From Caryophanales bacterium UBA7476 (GTDB lineage: Bacteria > Bacillota_I > Bacilli_A > RF39 > UBA660): a DNA stretch of 30,504 nt. Made by a program: the position numbers and the translations under genes. Every line of letters starts with the position of its first letter. Position 1 is the first letter of the stretch. Shown one piece after another: positions 8,445 through 17,183 of this stretch. Location: assembly GCA_002477275.1 (NCBI GenBank), contig DLOU01000048.1:20471-50974 (forward strand), read 5' to 3'. Under the pieces are notes generated by a model. That model was not told the DNA's origin. It made no database searches and saw only the letters and a list, made by a program, of their open reading frames with translations.

Positions 8445-9608
8445 ATGGTAGTAGAATCCTTGAAATATAACTATGTTAGAGAGTTTTTACAAGACTTATT
8501 ATTACAAGATAGATACAAGAAAATTACGCCACCAGAATCACTAAATGAAATACTACGTATACCCGAAAAAACTGCCTTCATATTGGGACTTGATGCAATA
8601 ATAAAATATGATCAAATAATAGGGGAAGAAAAGTATTTAAATTCCTTTATTGAACAATTAAAAAGAATATTTAAAAAAATTAATAATGGTGAAGATATTA
8701 AGCTAGGTATTTATTCTTCAATTGGAAGAATAGTAAGTAGAAAATTATCAGTAGATATAGATAATCAAAAAGAAATACTAAGATATATATATGATAAATA
8801 CATTGTGGAAGGATATTTCTATTTTGGATATACTTCAAACTACACAAATGAAATTAATTGTATTGGAATAAGAAAAGATAGTTTCAAATTTGATGAAAGG
8901 TTAATTGAAATAAATAGAATTATCAGTAAAATTTCAAACAAAACTTTATTTTTTAATGATGAAGTATCACTAACAGATGATGTTTCAACATCTTTATACT
9001 ATGCCTTCCTATCACCAAATTATATATCAAATTTATTAGACAATTCTTTAATTAATAACAAGAAAAATAATATGGAATGCTTTCTAAAAAGAGATATAGC
9101 TGAAATAAAAAATTTATTACTAAAAGCATTAAATAATATCACAATTAATAATATGGATAAAATTAAAATAATTAATAATTTTATAGATGTATATATGGAA
9201 AATAATAATGTAAAACCATGTATTGCAAGAGTAAAAAGATCTGTATTTGGAAAAAATAATTTAAAAGATATTGAAAATATATTGATTAACAAAGAAGATA
9301 ATTTGGAATACTTAATAGCACTAATTTTAGAGAGTAGATACAGTAGTTTAAGTTTTAAAGAAGATATAATGCCAGAAAATATAACTACTTTAGAATTACC
9401 AACATATAATGAATTTTTAATGGGAAAGAGTAATTTTGTAATTATTAATCCAGAAATTAAAGTAAATAAAGAAGATTTAGAAATGAATGATATGGTAATG
9501 AGTAGTAATATAAAAGTTAATTCTTATGGATCAGTTTCATTTGCAATTATTGGAGTTTTGTTTATAATAATTGGTGTACTTCTAAGTATACTTATAAAAA
9601 TATCTTAA
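8445..9608 (+). CDS. Unknown protein with a C-terminal membrane anchor
   Basis: 387 aa; I do not recognise the family. The body is hydrophilic, lysine- and asparagine-rich and predicted mainly helical. The first 120 residues (FLQDLLLQDRYKK, EKTAFILGLDAIIKY) look like a helical bundle. A single hydrophobic helix is at the very end (about 362-384: SFAIIGVLFIIIGVLLSIL) with only a few residues after it, so it looks tail-anchored with the bulk in the cytoplasm. There is no signal peptide. It begins a transcription unit behind a good promoter and is followed 28 bp later by fmt, at the place where def would be expected in relatives. Nothing suggests an enzyme. A scaffold role is only a guess. Confidence 0.7.
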   Translation: MVVESLKYNYVREFLQDLLLQDRYKKITPPESLNEILRIPEKTAFILGLDAIIKYDQIIGEEKYLNSFIEQLKRIFKKINNGEDIKLGIYSSIGRIVSRKLSVDIDNQKEILRYIYDKYIVEGYFYFGYTSNYTNEINCIGIRKDSFKFDERLIEINRIISKISNKTLFFNDEVSLTDDVSTSLYYAFLSPNYISNLLDNSLINNKKNNMECFLKRDIAEIKNLLLKALNNITINNMDKIKIINNFIDVYMENNNVKPCIARVKRSVFGKNNLKDIENILINKEDNLEYLIALILESRYSSLSFKEDIMPENITTLELPTYNEFLMGKSNFVIINPEIKVNKEDLEMNDMVMSSNIKVNSYGSVSFAIIGVLFIIIGVLLSILIKIS

Positions 9609-9636
9609 GAAAAAAATTAAACAAGTGGGTGATAAC

Positions 9637-10569
9637 ATGATTAAGGTAGTATTTATGGGAACTCCAGATTTTAGTGTTCCTGTTTTAGAAGGTTTAATAA
9701 AAAGCAAAGAATATGATGTTATTGGAGTTGTAAGCCAACCTGATAAAAAAGTTGGAAGAAAACAAATATTAACACCATCTAAAGTATCAGAAGTTGCAAT
9801 TAATAATAATATTAAATTATTAAGACCTGAAAAACTAAGAAAAGAATACAGTGATATCATAGAACTAAAACCTGATATTATTGTAACATGCGCATATGGA
9901 CAAATAGTACCAAAGGAAATATTGGACTATCCAAAATATGGATGTATAAATGTACATGCATCACTTCTTCCAAAGTATAGAGGAGGAGCACCAATACATA
10001 GAGCAATAATTGAAGGAGAAGAAAAAACTGGAATTACAATAATGTATATGAATGAGGGACTAGATAAAGGTGATATAATCTCCCAAGAAGAAGTAATAAT
10101 AGAAAATAATGATACTACAGAAACTATGCATGATAAATTAAGCATTGTTGGAAGAGATTTATTATTAAAAACATTACCTGAAATAATAAATGGAAACGTT
10201 ACTCCAATTACTCAAGATAATGAAAAAGCAACTTTTGCTCCCAATATTTCAAGAGATGATGAACATATAGATTTTTCGAAGAGCTCAAAAGAAATCTATA
10301 ATCAAGTGAGAGGATTAAATAGTTTTCCAGTTGCCTTTGCAATACTGGATGAAAAAATATACAAAATTTATTCTGGAAGAATTGAAAAATCATCAAAAGG
10401 AACTCCAGGAGAAATAATTAATATATACAAAGATGGAATTGGAGTAAGAACCAAAGATGGAGAGTATGTTATTACTGAGATAAAAGAAGAAGGAAAGAAA
10501 AAACTTTCAGCAAAAGAATATTTAAACGGAAAGAAAAAAGAAGAATTAATTGGGAAAAAATTTGAGTAG
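9637..10569 (+). CDS. fmt: Methionyl-tRNA formyltransferase
   Basis: A 310-aa cytoplasmic enzyme that formylates initiator Met-tRNA using 10-formyl-THF. The N-terminal Rossmann-type formyltransferase domain has VVFMGTPDFSVPVLEGL, and the signature SLLPKYRGGAPIHRAIIEGE (about 107-126) is preceded by the catalytic Asn-His in INVHA. The C-terminal tRNA-binding OB-like domain is at about 205-300. Length is normal. ATG 9637 was chosen because GGGTGAT (9627-9633) precedes it; an in-frame GTG at 9625 overlaps that site. Relatives keep def next to fmt, but no peptide deformylase gene is in this window and it must be elsewhere. The next gene starts 8 bp later. Confidence 0.95.
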   Translation: MIKVVFMGTPDFSVPVLEGLIKSKEYDVIGVVSQPDKKVGRKQILTPSKVSEVAINNNIKLLRPEKLRKEYSDIIELKPDIIVTCAYGQIVPKEILDYPKYGCINVHASLLPKYRGGAPIHRAIIEGEEKTGITIMYMNEGLDKGDIISQEEVIIENNDTTETMHDKLSIVGRDLLLKTLPEIINGNVTPITQDNEKATFAPNISRDDEHIDFSKSSKEIYNQVRGLNSFPVAFAILDEKIYKIYSGRIEKSSKGTPGEIINIYKDGIGVRTKDGEYVITEIKEEGKKKLSAKEYLNGKKKEELIGKKFE

Positions 10570-10577
10570 GTGATACT

Positions 10578-11330
10578 GTGTTTAGAAGAAAAAATAAAGA
10601 TAGAGATAATAGTAAATATAATGCATTAGCTAATTATGAAGGAGATCCAATGACAAGACAATTGTTTTTCTTTGGATTTTATTTCATATTCTTTTTAGTA
10701 ATTATCTTTCTATTAAGAATTGGATATAAAAGAAATGCGGCTAATCCAACAGAAAAGAAAACTGGATATAAAGAAGATTATAGTTTTAATGAATTGTTTG
10801 ATCAAAATTATCATTTTGTATATAAAGAAAATTATGATGGAGTAGAGGTAATTTATGAAGGAGATTTACTTGAAAAAGAAATGTCATTTGTAAGAAGTGG
10901 AAATCCAAGTACCAGTTTTTATAAAAAGAATGATAAATTTTACATTAAAGATAATAACTTGTTAACTTGGAAAGAGACAGAGAATCCAATGGGATTTTAC
11001 CAGTTTATATTACCAATTAACATAAATAAAATGGTCAATACAGGCGACTATGTTTCATATATTACATACATGAATTCAAAAGAAAAAGATTTTAATTATG
11101 AAATATCAAATAATGATATAAGAAAAATACTAGATTTAGAAGAATTACCAGATGACAATACAACTTCAAAAATAGTAGTAAGATCAAAAGATGATAAAGG
11201 GTTAAAAACAATAACAATTGATTTGACTAACTATTATTTAAAGGTAAATCCTTCACTAAAAAATTATATAATTACTATTAGTTATTCAAAAATAGGAAAG
11301 ATAGAGGAAATAGCTAGTCCAATAAATTAG
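10578..11330 (+). CDS. Unknown single-pass membrane protein
   Basis: 250 aa, GTG start at 10578 with AGGTGAT (10568-10574) overlapping the fmt stop. A basic cytoplasmic segment (residues 1-26; FRRKNKDRDN) is followed by one strong hydrophobic helix at about 29-48 (LFFFGFYFIFFLVIIFLLRIGY). About 200 residues then follow that should lie outside the membrane, rich in Lys, Asn, Tyr and beta-type segments (YDGVEVIYEGDLLEKEMSFV). No cysteine, metal or catalytic motif was seen. The helix is not a cleavable signal peptide by pattern and acts as an anchor. It sits between fmt and rlmN where rsmB is found in Bacillus, but it is not a methyltransferase. The function is unknown; a cell-envelope role is inference only. 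Confidence 0.7.
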   Translation: MFRRKNKDRDNSKYNALANYEGDPMTRQLFFFGFYFIFFLVIIFLLRIGYKRNAANPTEKKTGYKEDYSFNELFDQNYHFVYKENYDGVEVIYEGDLLEKEMSFVRSGNPSTSFYKKNDKFYIKDNNLLTWKETENPMGFYQFILPININKMVNTGDYVSYITYMNSKEKDFNYEISNNDIRKILDLEELPDDNTTSKIVVRSKDDKGLKTITIDLTNYYLKVNPSLKNYIITISYSKIGKIEEIASPIN

Positions 11331-11344
11331 CTTATTTCTTTTTT
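11305..11344 (+). terminator. Imperfect terminator-like hairpin overlapping a gene end
   Basis: GAAATA + GCTA (11307-11316) can pair with TAGC + TATTTC (11328-11338) with a one-base bulge, followed by T6. The stop codon lies in the right arm. It could partly end the upstream unit before rlmN. Confidence 0.4.
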
Positions 11345-11360
11345 GATATGAGGTTTTAAT

Positions 11361-12377
11361 ATGATATACAACTTAACAAAAGAAGAATTAGAAAACTATT
11401 TTTTAGAAAGAAATGATAAAAAGTTTAGAGCTGAACAAATATTTAAATGGTTATATCAGAAAAAAGTAAAAACATATGAAGAAATGACAGATATAAAAAA
11501 AGAAACTCTTAAAGAATTAGAAGAAGAATTACCAATATATAGGGTAGAATTAGTTAGTGTTGAAAGAGACAAAGATGTTAATAAATATTTATTCCGTTTA
11601 AAAGATGGAGAACATATTGAAGCAGTTCTAATGAGACATGACTATGGAAATAGTATTTGTGTATCAAGCCAAATTGGTTGTAATATGGGATGCAAATTCT
11701 GTGAAAGTGGAAGAAGAAAAAAAGTAAGAAATTTAACAAGTGGAGAAATAGTTACACAAGTATTACAAGTTGAAGAAGATATAAATGAAAGAATAACTCA
11801 TGTAGTAATAATGGGTATTGGAGAACCGTTTGATAATTATGATGAAGTAATAAAGTTCTGCAGAATAATAAATGATCCAAAAGGGTTAGCAATAGGAAGT
11901 AGACACATAACTATATCTACATGTGGAATAATTCCAAAGATAAGAGAGTTTTCTGATTTAAACCTGCAAATAAATTTAGCAATAAGTCTTCATGCACCTA
12001 ACGATGAATTAAGATCTGAAATAATGCCTATTAATAAAGCGTATCCATTAAAAGATTTAATAAAAGAAATAAAAAAATATGTAGAAAAGACTAATAGAAG
12101 GGTTACATTTGAATACATTTTATTAAAGAATGTAAATGATAAAGAGCAACATGCAAAGGAATTAGCAAAACTCTTAAAAGGAATAAATTGCTATGTAAAC
12201 TTAATTCCATATAATGAAACAGAAAATATTCAGTATGAGCGTAGTAACATGTTTCAAATTATGAAATTTTATGATATACTAAAAAAAGAGAATGTAAATG
12301 TAACAATCAGAAAAGAATTTGGTTCGAAGATTAGTGCAGCATGTGGACAACTTCGAAGCAAGAAGGAGGAAAAATGA
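11361..12377 (+). CDS. rlmN: Dual-specificity 23S rRNA / tRNA adenine C2-methyltransferase RlmN
   Basis: A 338-aa radical SAM enzyme that methylates C2 of A2503 in 23S rRNA and A37 of some tRNAs. The N-terminal RNA-binding part has FRAEQIFKWLYQKK. The cluster motif CNMGCKFC gives C107, C111 and C114. The C-terminal C328 in AACGQL is the conserved cysteine that carries the methyl intermediate. GIGEPFDNYDEV is the family's GE motif. Length is slightly below the usual 345-380. A Cfr resistance enzyme is less likely, because the housekeeping context is that of rlmN. The last codon overlaps prpC as ATGA (12374-12377), so the two are translationally coupled. Confidence 0.93.
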   Translation: MIYNLTKEELENYFLERNDKKFRAEQIFKWLYQKKVKTYEEMTDIKKETLKELEEELPIYRVELVSVERDKDVNKYLFRLKDGEHIEAVLMRHDYGNSICVSSQIGCNMGCKFCESGRRKKVRNLTSGEIVTQVLQVEEDINERITHVVIMGIGEPFDNYDEVIKFCRIINDPKGLAIGSRHITISTCGIIPKIREFSDLNLQINLAISLHAPNDELRSEIMPINKAYPLKDLIKEIKKYVEKTNRRVTFEYILLKNVNDKEQHAKELAKLLKGINCYVNLIPYNETENIQYERSNMFQIMKFYDILKKENVNVTIRKEFGSKISAACGQLRSKKEEK

Positions 12378-13114
12378 AATCCTTTTATTTAACAGACGCA
12401 GGAAAAGTAAGAGACCACAATGAAGATAGTGTTATAATTGTAAAAAATGAAAATGATGAATATTTAATGGCTGTAGCTGATGGAATGGGTGGACATTCTG
12501 CTGGAGAAGTAGCAAGTTCTATTGCAATAGGATATTTGGGAAAACATTTCCAAGAAACTTTCTTAAGCCCATCAAAAGTTGATGCTGTTGAATGGATAAG
12601 AAATAGTGCAAATGAGATTAATTCACTTATTTTTAATCATGAAAAAACACATCCAGAAAGCAAAGGAATGGGAACTACTTTAGTTTTAGCAATTGTAACA
12701 GAAGCATATATATTATTTGGAAACATAGGAGATTCTTCAGGATATGTTTTAAAAGAAGATAAACTACATAAGGTTACTTATGACCATACATTAGTCAATT
12801 TACTTGTAAGTGCAGGAGAATTAACTAAAGAAGAAGCTAGTGTACATCCAAAAAAGAATGTACTAATGAAAGCATTAGGTGCAAATGATCCAATTGAAGT
12901 AGATGTTTTTGATTGTGATATGGAAGTAAGTGAACTATTACTATGTAGTGATGGATTAACAAATATGCTTGATAATTCCCAAATTGAAAAAGTATTATTA
13001 AGTGAATTAACAGTAGAAGAAAAAGTTGAAAGATTAATAATGAAAGCAAATAATCGTGGGGGAACAGATAATATTTCAATAGCTTATTTAGTGCGTGAAG
13101 AAGGTGAATTTTAG
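12374..13114 (+). CDS. prpC: PP2C-type protein serine/threonine phosphatase (PrpC/Stp)
   Basis: A 246-aa cytoplasmic PPM-family phosphatase that reverses the action of the neighbouring kinase. Metal-binding motifs are RDHNEDS (13-19; D18), VADGMGGHSAGEVAS (D36, G37), GNIGDSSGYVL, LLCSDGLTNML and GGTDNIS near the C-terminus, where an Asp binds the second metal. Length is normal. ATG 12374 follows AAGGAGG at 5 nt and overlaps the rlmN stop; the kinase start codon overlaps the last base of this gene's TAG. The prpC-prkC pair is a known functional unit controlling cell wall synthesis, division and dormancy exit in Firmicutes. Confidence 0.95.
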   Translation: MKSFYLTDAGKVRDHNEDSVIIVKNENDEYLMAVADGMGGHSAGEVASSIAIGYLGKHFQETFLSPSKVDAVEWIRNSANEINSLIFNHEKTHPESKGMGTTLVLAIVTEAYILFGNIGDSSGYVLKEDKLHKVTYDHTLVNLLVSAGELTKEEASVHPKKNVLMKALGANDPIEVDVFDCDMEVSELLLCSDGLTNMLDNSQIEKVLLSELTVEEKVERLIMKANNRGGTDNISIAYLVREEGEF

Positions 13115-14895
13115 TGATAATAAAGGGGCAAAAAATTAATGAACGTTACGAAGTAGTTCGCAGCATTGGTGAAGGTGGAATGGCTAACGTATATCTAGGA
13201 TATGATACTATATTAGATAGAAATGTTGCCATAAAAGTACTACGCGGTGACTTATCAGGTGATGAAAAATTTGTAAGAAGATTCCAAAGAGAAGCATTAT
13301 CAGCATCTAGTTTGTCTCATCCAAATATTGTAGAAATGTATGATGTAGGTGAAGATAATGGAATCTATTACATTGTTATGGAATATGTTGAAGGACAAAC
13401 ATTAAAACAATTATTAAAAAGAAGAGGTAGTCTAACTCTAAGTGAAACAATAGATATAATGTTGCAACTAACAGATGGAATGGCTCATGCTCATGATAGT
13501 TATATTATTCATAGAGATTTAAAACCACAAAATATAATGATTCAAGATGATGGACAAATCAAAATCACAGATTTTGGTATAGCAATGGCTCTTAATTCAA
13601 CACAATTAACACAAACAAACTCTGTTATGGGTTCAGTTCATTACTTACCACCAGAACAAGCAACAGGAAAAGGTTCTACAATTAAGAGTGATATCTATTC
13701 AATGGGAATAATTTTCTATGAATTATTAACAGGATCACTTCCATTTAAGGGAGAAAATGCAGTAGAAATAGCTCTTAAACAAATGAAAGAACCACTTCCA
13801 AATTTAAGAGATGATAATCCTTCAATACCAATGAGTGTTGAAAATGTTATCTTAAAAGCAACAGCTAAGAATCCTAAAAACAGATATAGTGATTCAAGAG
13901 CTATGCATGATGACTTATTAACTGTTTTAGATGACGGTAGGATAAATGAAGAAAAGTATCAATACCCTTATCCTGAAAATGAAGAAAACACAAAAATAAC
14001 AAAGAAAGTTGAAGAAACATCAAAAGAGGATGAAGAGGAACAAGAAGAGGAAATTGCATCAAAAATAGAAGATAAAGAAGATAAGAAAAGTAAAAGAATA
14101 ATAATTATTTTATCAATAATCTTCGTAGGAATATGTCTAATATTAATAGTGGTTGCACTTCTTATACCAAAACTTACAGCAGTTAAATCAGAAAAAATAC
14201 CAGATGTTAGTGGTATGACAGTAAGTAAAGCAGAAAAGATACTTACAGATAAAGGATTTGTTGTTGAAAGTAAAATTGAAACAGTCGCAAGTGATACAAT
14301 TAAGAAAAACAGAATAGTAAAAACTGATCCTGAAAAAGGAAGAGTTGTAAAAACAGGTACAAAAATTACTCTATATAAATCAACAGGTGTAAAAACTTAC
14401 AAACTTTTAAGCTATATAGAAAAAAATTACAAAGAAAGTGTATCTGAACTTCAAGAATATGGAGTAATAGTAGATATAAACAAGATAGATCCTGATGAAT
14501 CAACATGTAAATATATTGGAAAAGATGTAATTGTTGAACAATCCTTGGCAGAAGGATCAGAAGTAAAAAGTGGAGATAAAATTACATTTAAAATATTAAA
14601 CAGTGTTGAGTTCCCAGATTGGTTAGGACAAACTGCTGATACAGTGTCTGAATGGTGTAACAAAAACTGTGTAACATTAACAGTAACTCAACAAGAAACA
14701 GCTGATAGTAATTTAATTGATAAAGTAATTTCACAAAATAGACCGAAAGGATCAACTGTAAAAAATATTGACGAAGTAACCATAGTAATAGGTAAGAAAT
14801 CAACTATAGTAGATGAAAAGAAGGAAGAAAAAGAAGAAGATAAAAAAACTGAAACTGAACCATCAGAAAATAATGGTGAAGATGAAGACCAGTAA
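13114..14895 (+). CDS. prkC: PASTA-domain serine/threonine protein kinase (PrkC/StkP/PknB)
   Basis: 593 aa. The cytoplasmic Hanks-type kinase domain (about 11-270) has the glycine loop GEGGMANVYLG, ATP lysine K41, catalytic D135 in HRDLKPQN and D153 of DFG. A Glu/Lys-rich juxtamembrane linker covers about 290-326. One membrane helix is at about 328-351. The external part carries three PASTA-like repeats (about 358-425, 426-495, 496-570) that bind muropeptides in known members. The second repeat is divergent (YKLLSYIEKN instead of the usual PxxxG start). A Glu/Lys-rich tail ends the protein. Translation starts at GTG 13114, sharing its G with the prpC stop, with AGGTGA at 13102-13107. Most homologues begin similarly with a short 'G-x-x-I-x-x-RYE' lead. 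Confidence 0.95.
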   Translation: MIIKGQKINERYEVVRSIGEGGMANVYLGYDTILDRNVAIKVLRGDLSGDEKFVRRFQREALSASSLSHPNIVEMYDVGEDNGIYYIVMEYVEGQTLKQLLKRRGSLTLSETIDIMLQLTDGMAHAHDSYIIHRDLKPQNIMIQDDGQIKITDFGIAMALNSTQLTQTNSVMGSVHYLPPEQATGKGSTIKSDIYSMGIIFYELLTGSLPFKGENAVEIALKQMKEPLPNLRDDNPSIPMSVENVILKATAKNPKNRYSDSRAMHDDLLTVLDDGRINEEKYQYPYPENEENTKITKKVEETSKEDEEEQEEEIASKIEDKEDKKSKRIIIILSIIFVGICLILIVVALLIPKLTAVKSEKIPDVSGMTVSKAEKILTDKGFVVESKIETVASDTIKKNRIVKTDPEKGRVVKTGTKITLYKSTGVKTYKLLSYIEKNYKESVSELQEYGVIVDINKIDPDESTCKYIGKDVIVEQSLAEGSEVKSGDKITFKILNSVEFPDWLGQTADTVSEWCNKNCVTLTVTQQETADSNLIDKVISQNRPKGSTVKNIDEVTIVIGKKSTIVDEKKEEKEEDKKTETEPSENNGEDEDQ

Positions 14896-14922
14896 TAAAT
14901 AATATAAGTATTTGGGGGAAAT

Positions 14923-15750
14923 ATGAAAGGACAAATTATAAAAATTGTAAGAGATTTACATGTGGTTAATTTTAATAATAAAGAGTATAACTGTAAATGC
15001 AGAGGAAAAATTAGAAATAATAAAGTAGTTCCACTAGTTGGAGATTACTGCATTTTTGATAAAGATAAATTAATTATTGAAGAAATTTTACCAAGAAAAA
15101 ATGAATTTCAAAGACCCCCAGTAAGCAATATTGATCAAGCAATAATAGTTGTTAGTATTAAAAAACCTGATTTTTCAGTTAACCTTTTAGATAAGTTTAT
15201 TATATCTATGGAACTTCATGGAATAAAATCAATAATTTGTTTAACAAAAGAAGATATTTCAACAAAAGAAGAATTAGATGCAGTATATGAAAAATTAAAG
15301 TATTATGAGAAAATAGGATATCAAGTTATATCAAATCAAAAACTAGAAAATATTTTAGAAGTACTTCCAAATAAAACTACAGTTTTAACGGGACAAACTG
15401 GAGCTGGAAAAAGTACATTACTAAATAAACTAAATCCAAATCTTGATTTAGAAACCGGAGAAATATCAGAAGCATTAGGAAGAGGTAAGCATACTACAAG
15501 AGTAGTAAGTTTATTTGAACTAAATAATGGAAAAATACTTGATACTCCTGGCTTTTCAGCTCTGGATTTCTATGAATTTTCTAAAGATGAAATAAAAAAT
15601 AGCTTTGTAGAATTTAATAATTATGATTGTCCATTTAGAGATTGTTCTCATACAAAAGAGGAAGAATGTAGGGTAAAAGAAAAAGTAAGAGATAAAGAAA
15701 TACTAGAAGAAAGATATAATGATTATATTAAATTTATAGAAAAGAGATGA
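14923..15750 (+). CDS. rsgA: Ribosome small subunit-dependent GTPase RsgA
   Basis: A 275-aa circularly permuted GTPase that checks late 30S maturation. An N-terminal OB domain (1-65) is followed by G4 (TKED, about 104-107), then the P-loop GQTGAGKS at 157-164, then G3 DTPGF. This permuted order is diagnostic. The C-terminal zinc site has C236, C241, H243 and C249 (CPFRDCSH...C). Length is on the short side but complete. A GGGGGA ribosome site precedes ATG 14923. It lies directly after prkC; in Bacillus the homologue CpgA is a PrkC substrate and is encoded in the same order. rpe starts 4 bp after the stop. Confidence 0.94.
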   Translation: MKGQIIKIVRDLHVVNFNNKEYNCKCRGKIRNNKVVPLVGDYCIFDKDKLIIEEILPRKNEFQRPPVSNIDQAIIVVSIKKPDFSVNLLDKFIISMELHGIKSIICLTKEDISTKEELDAVYEKLKYYEKIGYQVISNQKLENILEVLPNKTTVLTGQTGAGKSTLLNKLNPNLDLETGEISEALGRGKHTTRVVSLFELNNGKILDTPGFSALDFYEFSKDEIKNSFVEFNNYDCPFRDCSHTKEEECRVKEKVRDKEILEERYNDYIKFIEKR

Positions 15751-15754
15751 TTTT

Positions 15755-16378
15755 ATGTTAGTTTCAACTTCATTCTTAAGTTGCGTAAATCCAGCAAAAG
15801 ATTTAAAAATTCTTAATGAGACAGATACAGATTTTATACATGTAGATGTAATGGATGGAATATTTGTACCAGGACGAACAATGCCATTTAAGGAAGTAAA
15901 AAAAATATATAAATATACTTCAAAAAGACTTGATGTTCATCTAATGGTAGAAGAACCATCAAAATTAATTAAGAAATTTGCAAGTCTAAATTGTGAATTT
16001 ATTTCAATACACGTAGAAAGTGAAAACGTAGAAAACAACCTAAAATTAATAAGAAAATATGCTATTAAAAGTGGTATAGCTATTAATCCAGAAACTGATG
16101 TAAAAGAATTAGTACCATACCTTCCACTTGTAGACATGATACTAGTAATGAGTGTTAACCCAGGTCAAGGTGGCCAACCTTTTATACCGAAAACAAAAAA
16201 TAAATTAAAAGAAATAGAAAAATTATTAGAAGAATACAAAAGTAAAGCAATTATAAGTGTAGATGGTGGAATAACAGATGAAACAAAGAAAAATTGCACA
16301 CCAGCATCAATATTAGTTGCAGGAAGTTACATTGTTAAAAGTGATAATTTTCAAGAAAGAATAAATAAATTAAGATAA
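15755..16378 (+). CDS. rpe: Ribulose-phosphate 3-epimerase
   Basis: A 207-aa TIM-barrel enzyme of the pentose phosphate pathway interconverting ribulose-5-P and xylulose-5-P. Motifs seen are HVDVMDGIFVPG (metal-binding His and catalytic Asp), DVHLMVEEP, MSVNPGQGGQPF and ISVDGGI (second catalytic Asp). It is about 10-15 residues shorter than usual, with the loop after the first motif reduced (GRTMPF in place of the normal NITFG segment) and a compact C-terminus. The ribosome site is weak (GAGATGA overlapping the rsgA stop), so coupling with rsgA is likely. The rsgA-rpe order is standard in Firmicutes, where thiN often follows; thiN is absent here. Confidence 0.9.
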   Translation: MLVSTSFLSCVNPAKDLKILNETDTDFIHVDVMDGIFVPGRTMPFKEVKKIYKYTSKRLDVHLMVEEPSKLIKKFASLNCEFISIHVESENVENNLKLIRKYAIKSGIAINPETDVKELVPYLPLVDMILVMSVNPGQGGQPFIPKTKNKLKEIEKLLEEYKSKAIISVDGGITDETKKNCTPASILVAGSYIVKSDNFQERINKLR

Positions 16379-16389
16379 GGGGAATTAGT

Positions 16390-17181
16390 ATGAACGAAAA
16401 TAGTAATAATAACATACCAACAGCTAGCGCGAATAATGAAACTCAAAAAGAAGCACAGCAAACTGCAGTAAACAATACACAACCACCAGTTCAAAACAAC
16501 ACTGCACCTGCACCTCAAACAGCAACTACACAAACACCATCATCATCTGCTACTACAATTAAAGCTGAAACAACACAACCTGTTGAGCAAAAGAAAGAAG
16601 AAACAATAACTCCACCAGAACCAGAAAAAAAAGAAGGCTGCTTTAAATATGCACTAGCATTTATTTTCATGATTCTATTTGCGGGATTTGTAATATTTAT
16701 TCCTGATGTTACAAAATTTGTTAAGCAAAAGACAGGTGGAAAAAGTAAAACTACTTCAGAAACTAAAGTAGTAGAAGATGGTACATTAACATGTTCAAGA
16801 GTAAAAACAACAGATGAAACAGATGTTACTTATAAATTAACTTATTCATTTAAAGATAAAGGATTAACTACATCAAAATATGAAATAACATATGAAAGTT
16901 TAAACAGTGATTTTTTAAATAATAAGAAATTAGAATGTGATGAAATTGAAAAAGTATCAAAAGAAACAAATGGAATCGATACAACATGTAGTTATAAAAA
17001 TGGAATATTAAAAATAACAGAGAATTATACAAATCAAGATATAGATAATTCAAAATTAACTGCTTACACAGAAATAGGTGGAACATATCCTGAATTTGAA
17101 TATGGACACAATGCTTATGACATAAAGTCTAGCCTTGAAAAGCAAGGATATGACTGTGATGTGAAATCAGGACAAGAGTAA
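16390..17181 (+). CDS. Unknown membrane-anchored protein with a low-complexity cytoplasmic N-terminus
   Basis: 263 aa, not recognised. Residues 1-75 are low-complexity Asn/Thr/Gln/Pro/Ala (NNTQPPVQNNTAPAPQTATT) and probably disordered. A Glu/Lys/Pro patch follows. A membrane helix lies at about 87-107 (ALAFIFMILFAGFVIFIPDV). The external domain (about 125-263) has at least four cysteines and alternating polar/beta segments (YKLTYSFKDKGLTTSKYEITYES), giving a lipoprotein-like beta fold. There is no lipobox and no cleavable signal. ATG 16390 follows AAGGGGA. It lies between rpe and the 3D-domain gene (2-bp gap), so the two surface proteins are probably made together. A cell-envelope function is inferred from topology only. 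Confidence 0.7.
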   Translation: MNENSNNNIPTASANNETQKEAQQTAVNNTQPPVQNNTAPAPQTATTQTPSSSATTIKAETTQPVEQKKEETITPPEPEKKEGCFKYALAFIFMILFAGFVIFIPDVTKFVKQKTGGKSKTTSETKVVEDGTLTCSRVKTTDETDVTYKLTYSFKDKGLTTSKYEITYESLNSDFLNNKKLECDEIEKVSKETNGIDTTCSYKNGILKITENYTNQDIDNSKLTAYTEIGGTYPEFEYGHNAYDIKSSLEKQGYDCDVKSGQE

Positions 17182-17183
17182 CA

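Noticed and set aside
11361..12377. Cfr-type resistance methyltransferase
   Set aside because: The gene sits in the conserved rlmN-prpC-prkC context and has normal RlmN motifs; nothing specific to Cfr was seen.
12375..15750. Mycoplasma-type genetic code (TGA as Trp)
   Set aside because: TGA ends rlmN and rsgA at sensible lengths with immediate next starts, and Trp is encoded by TGG.
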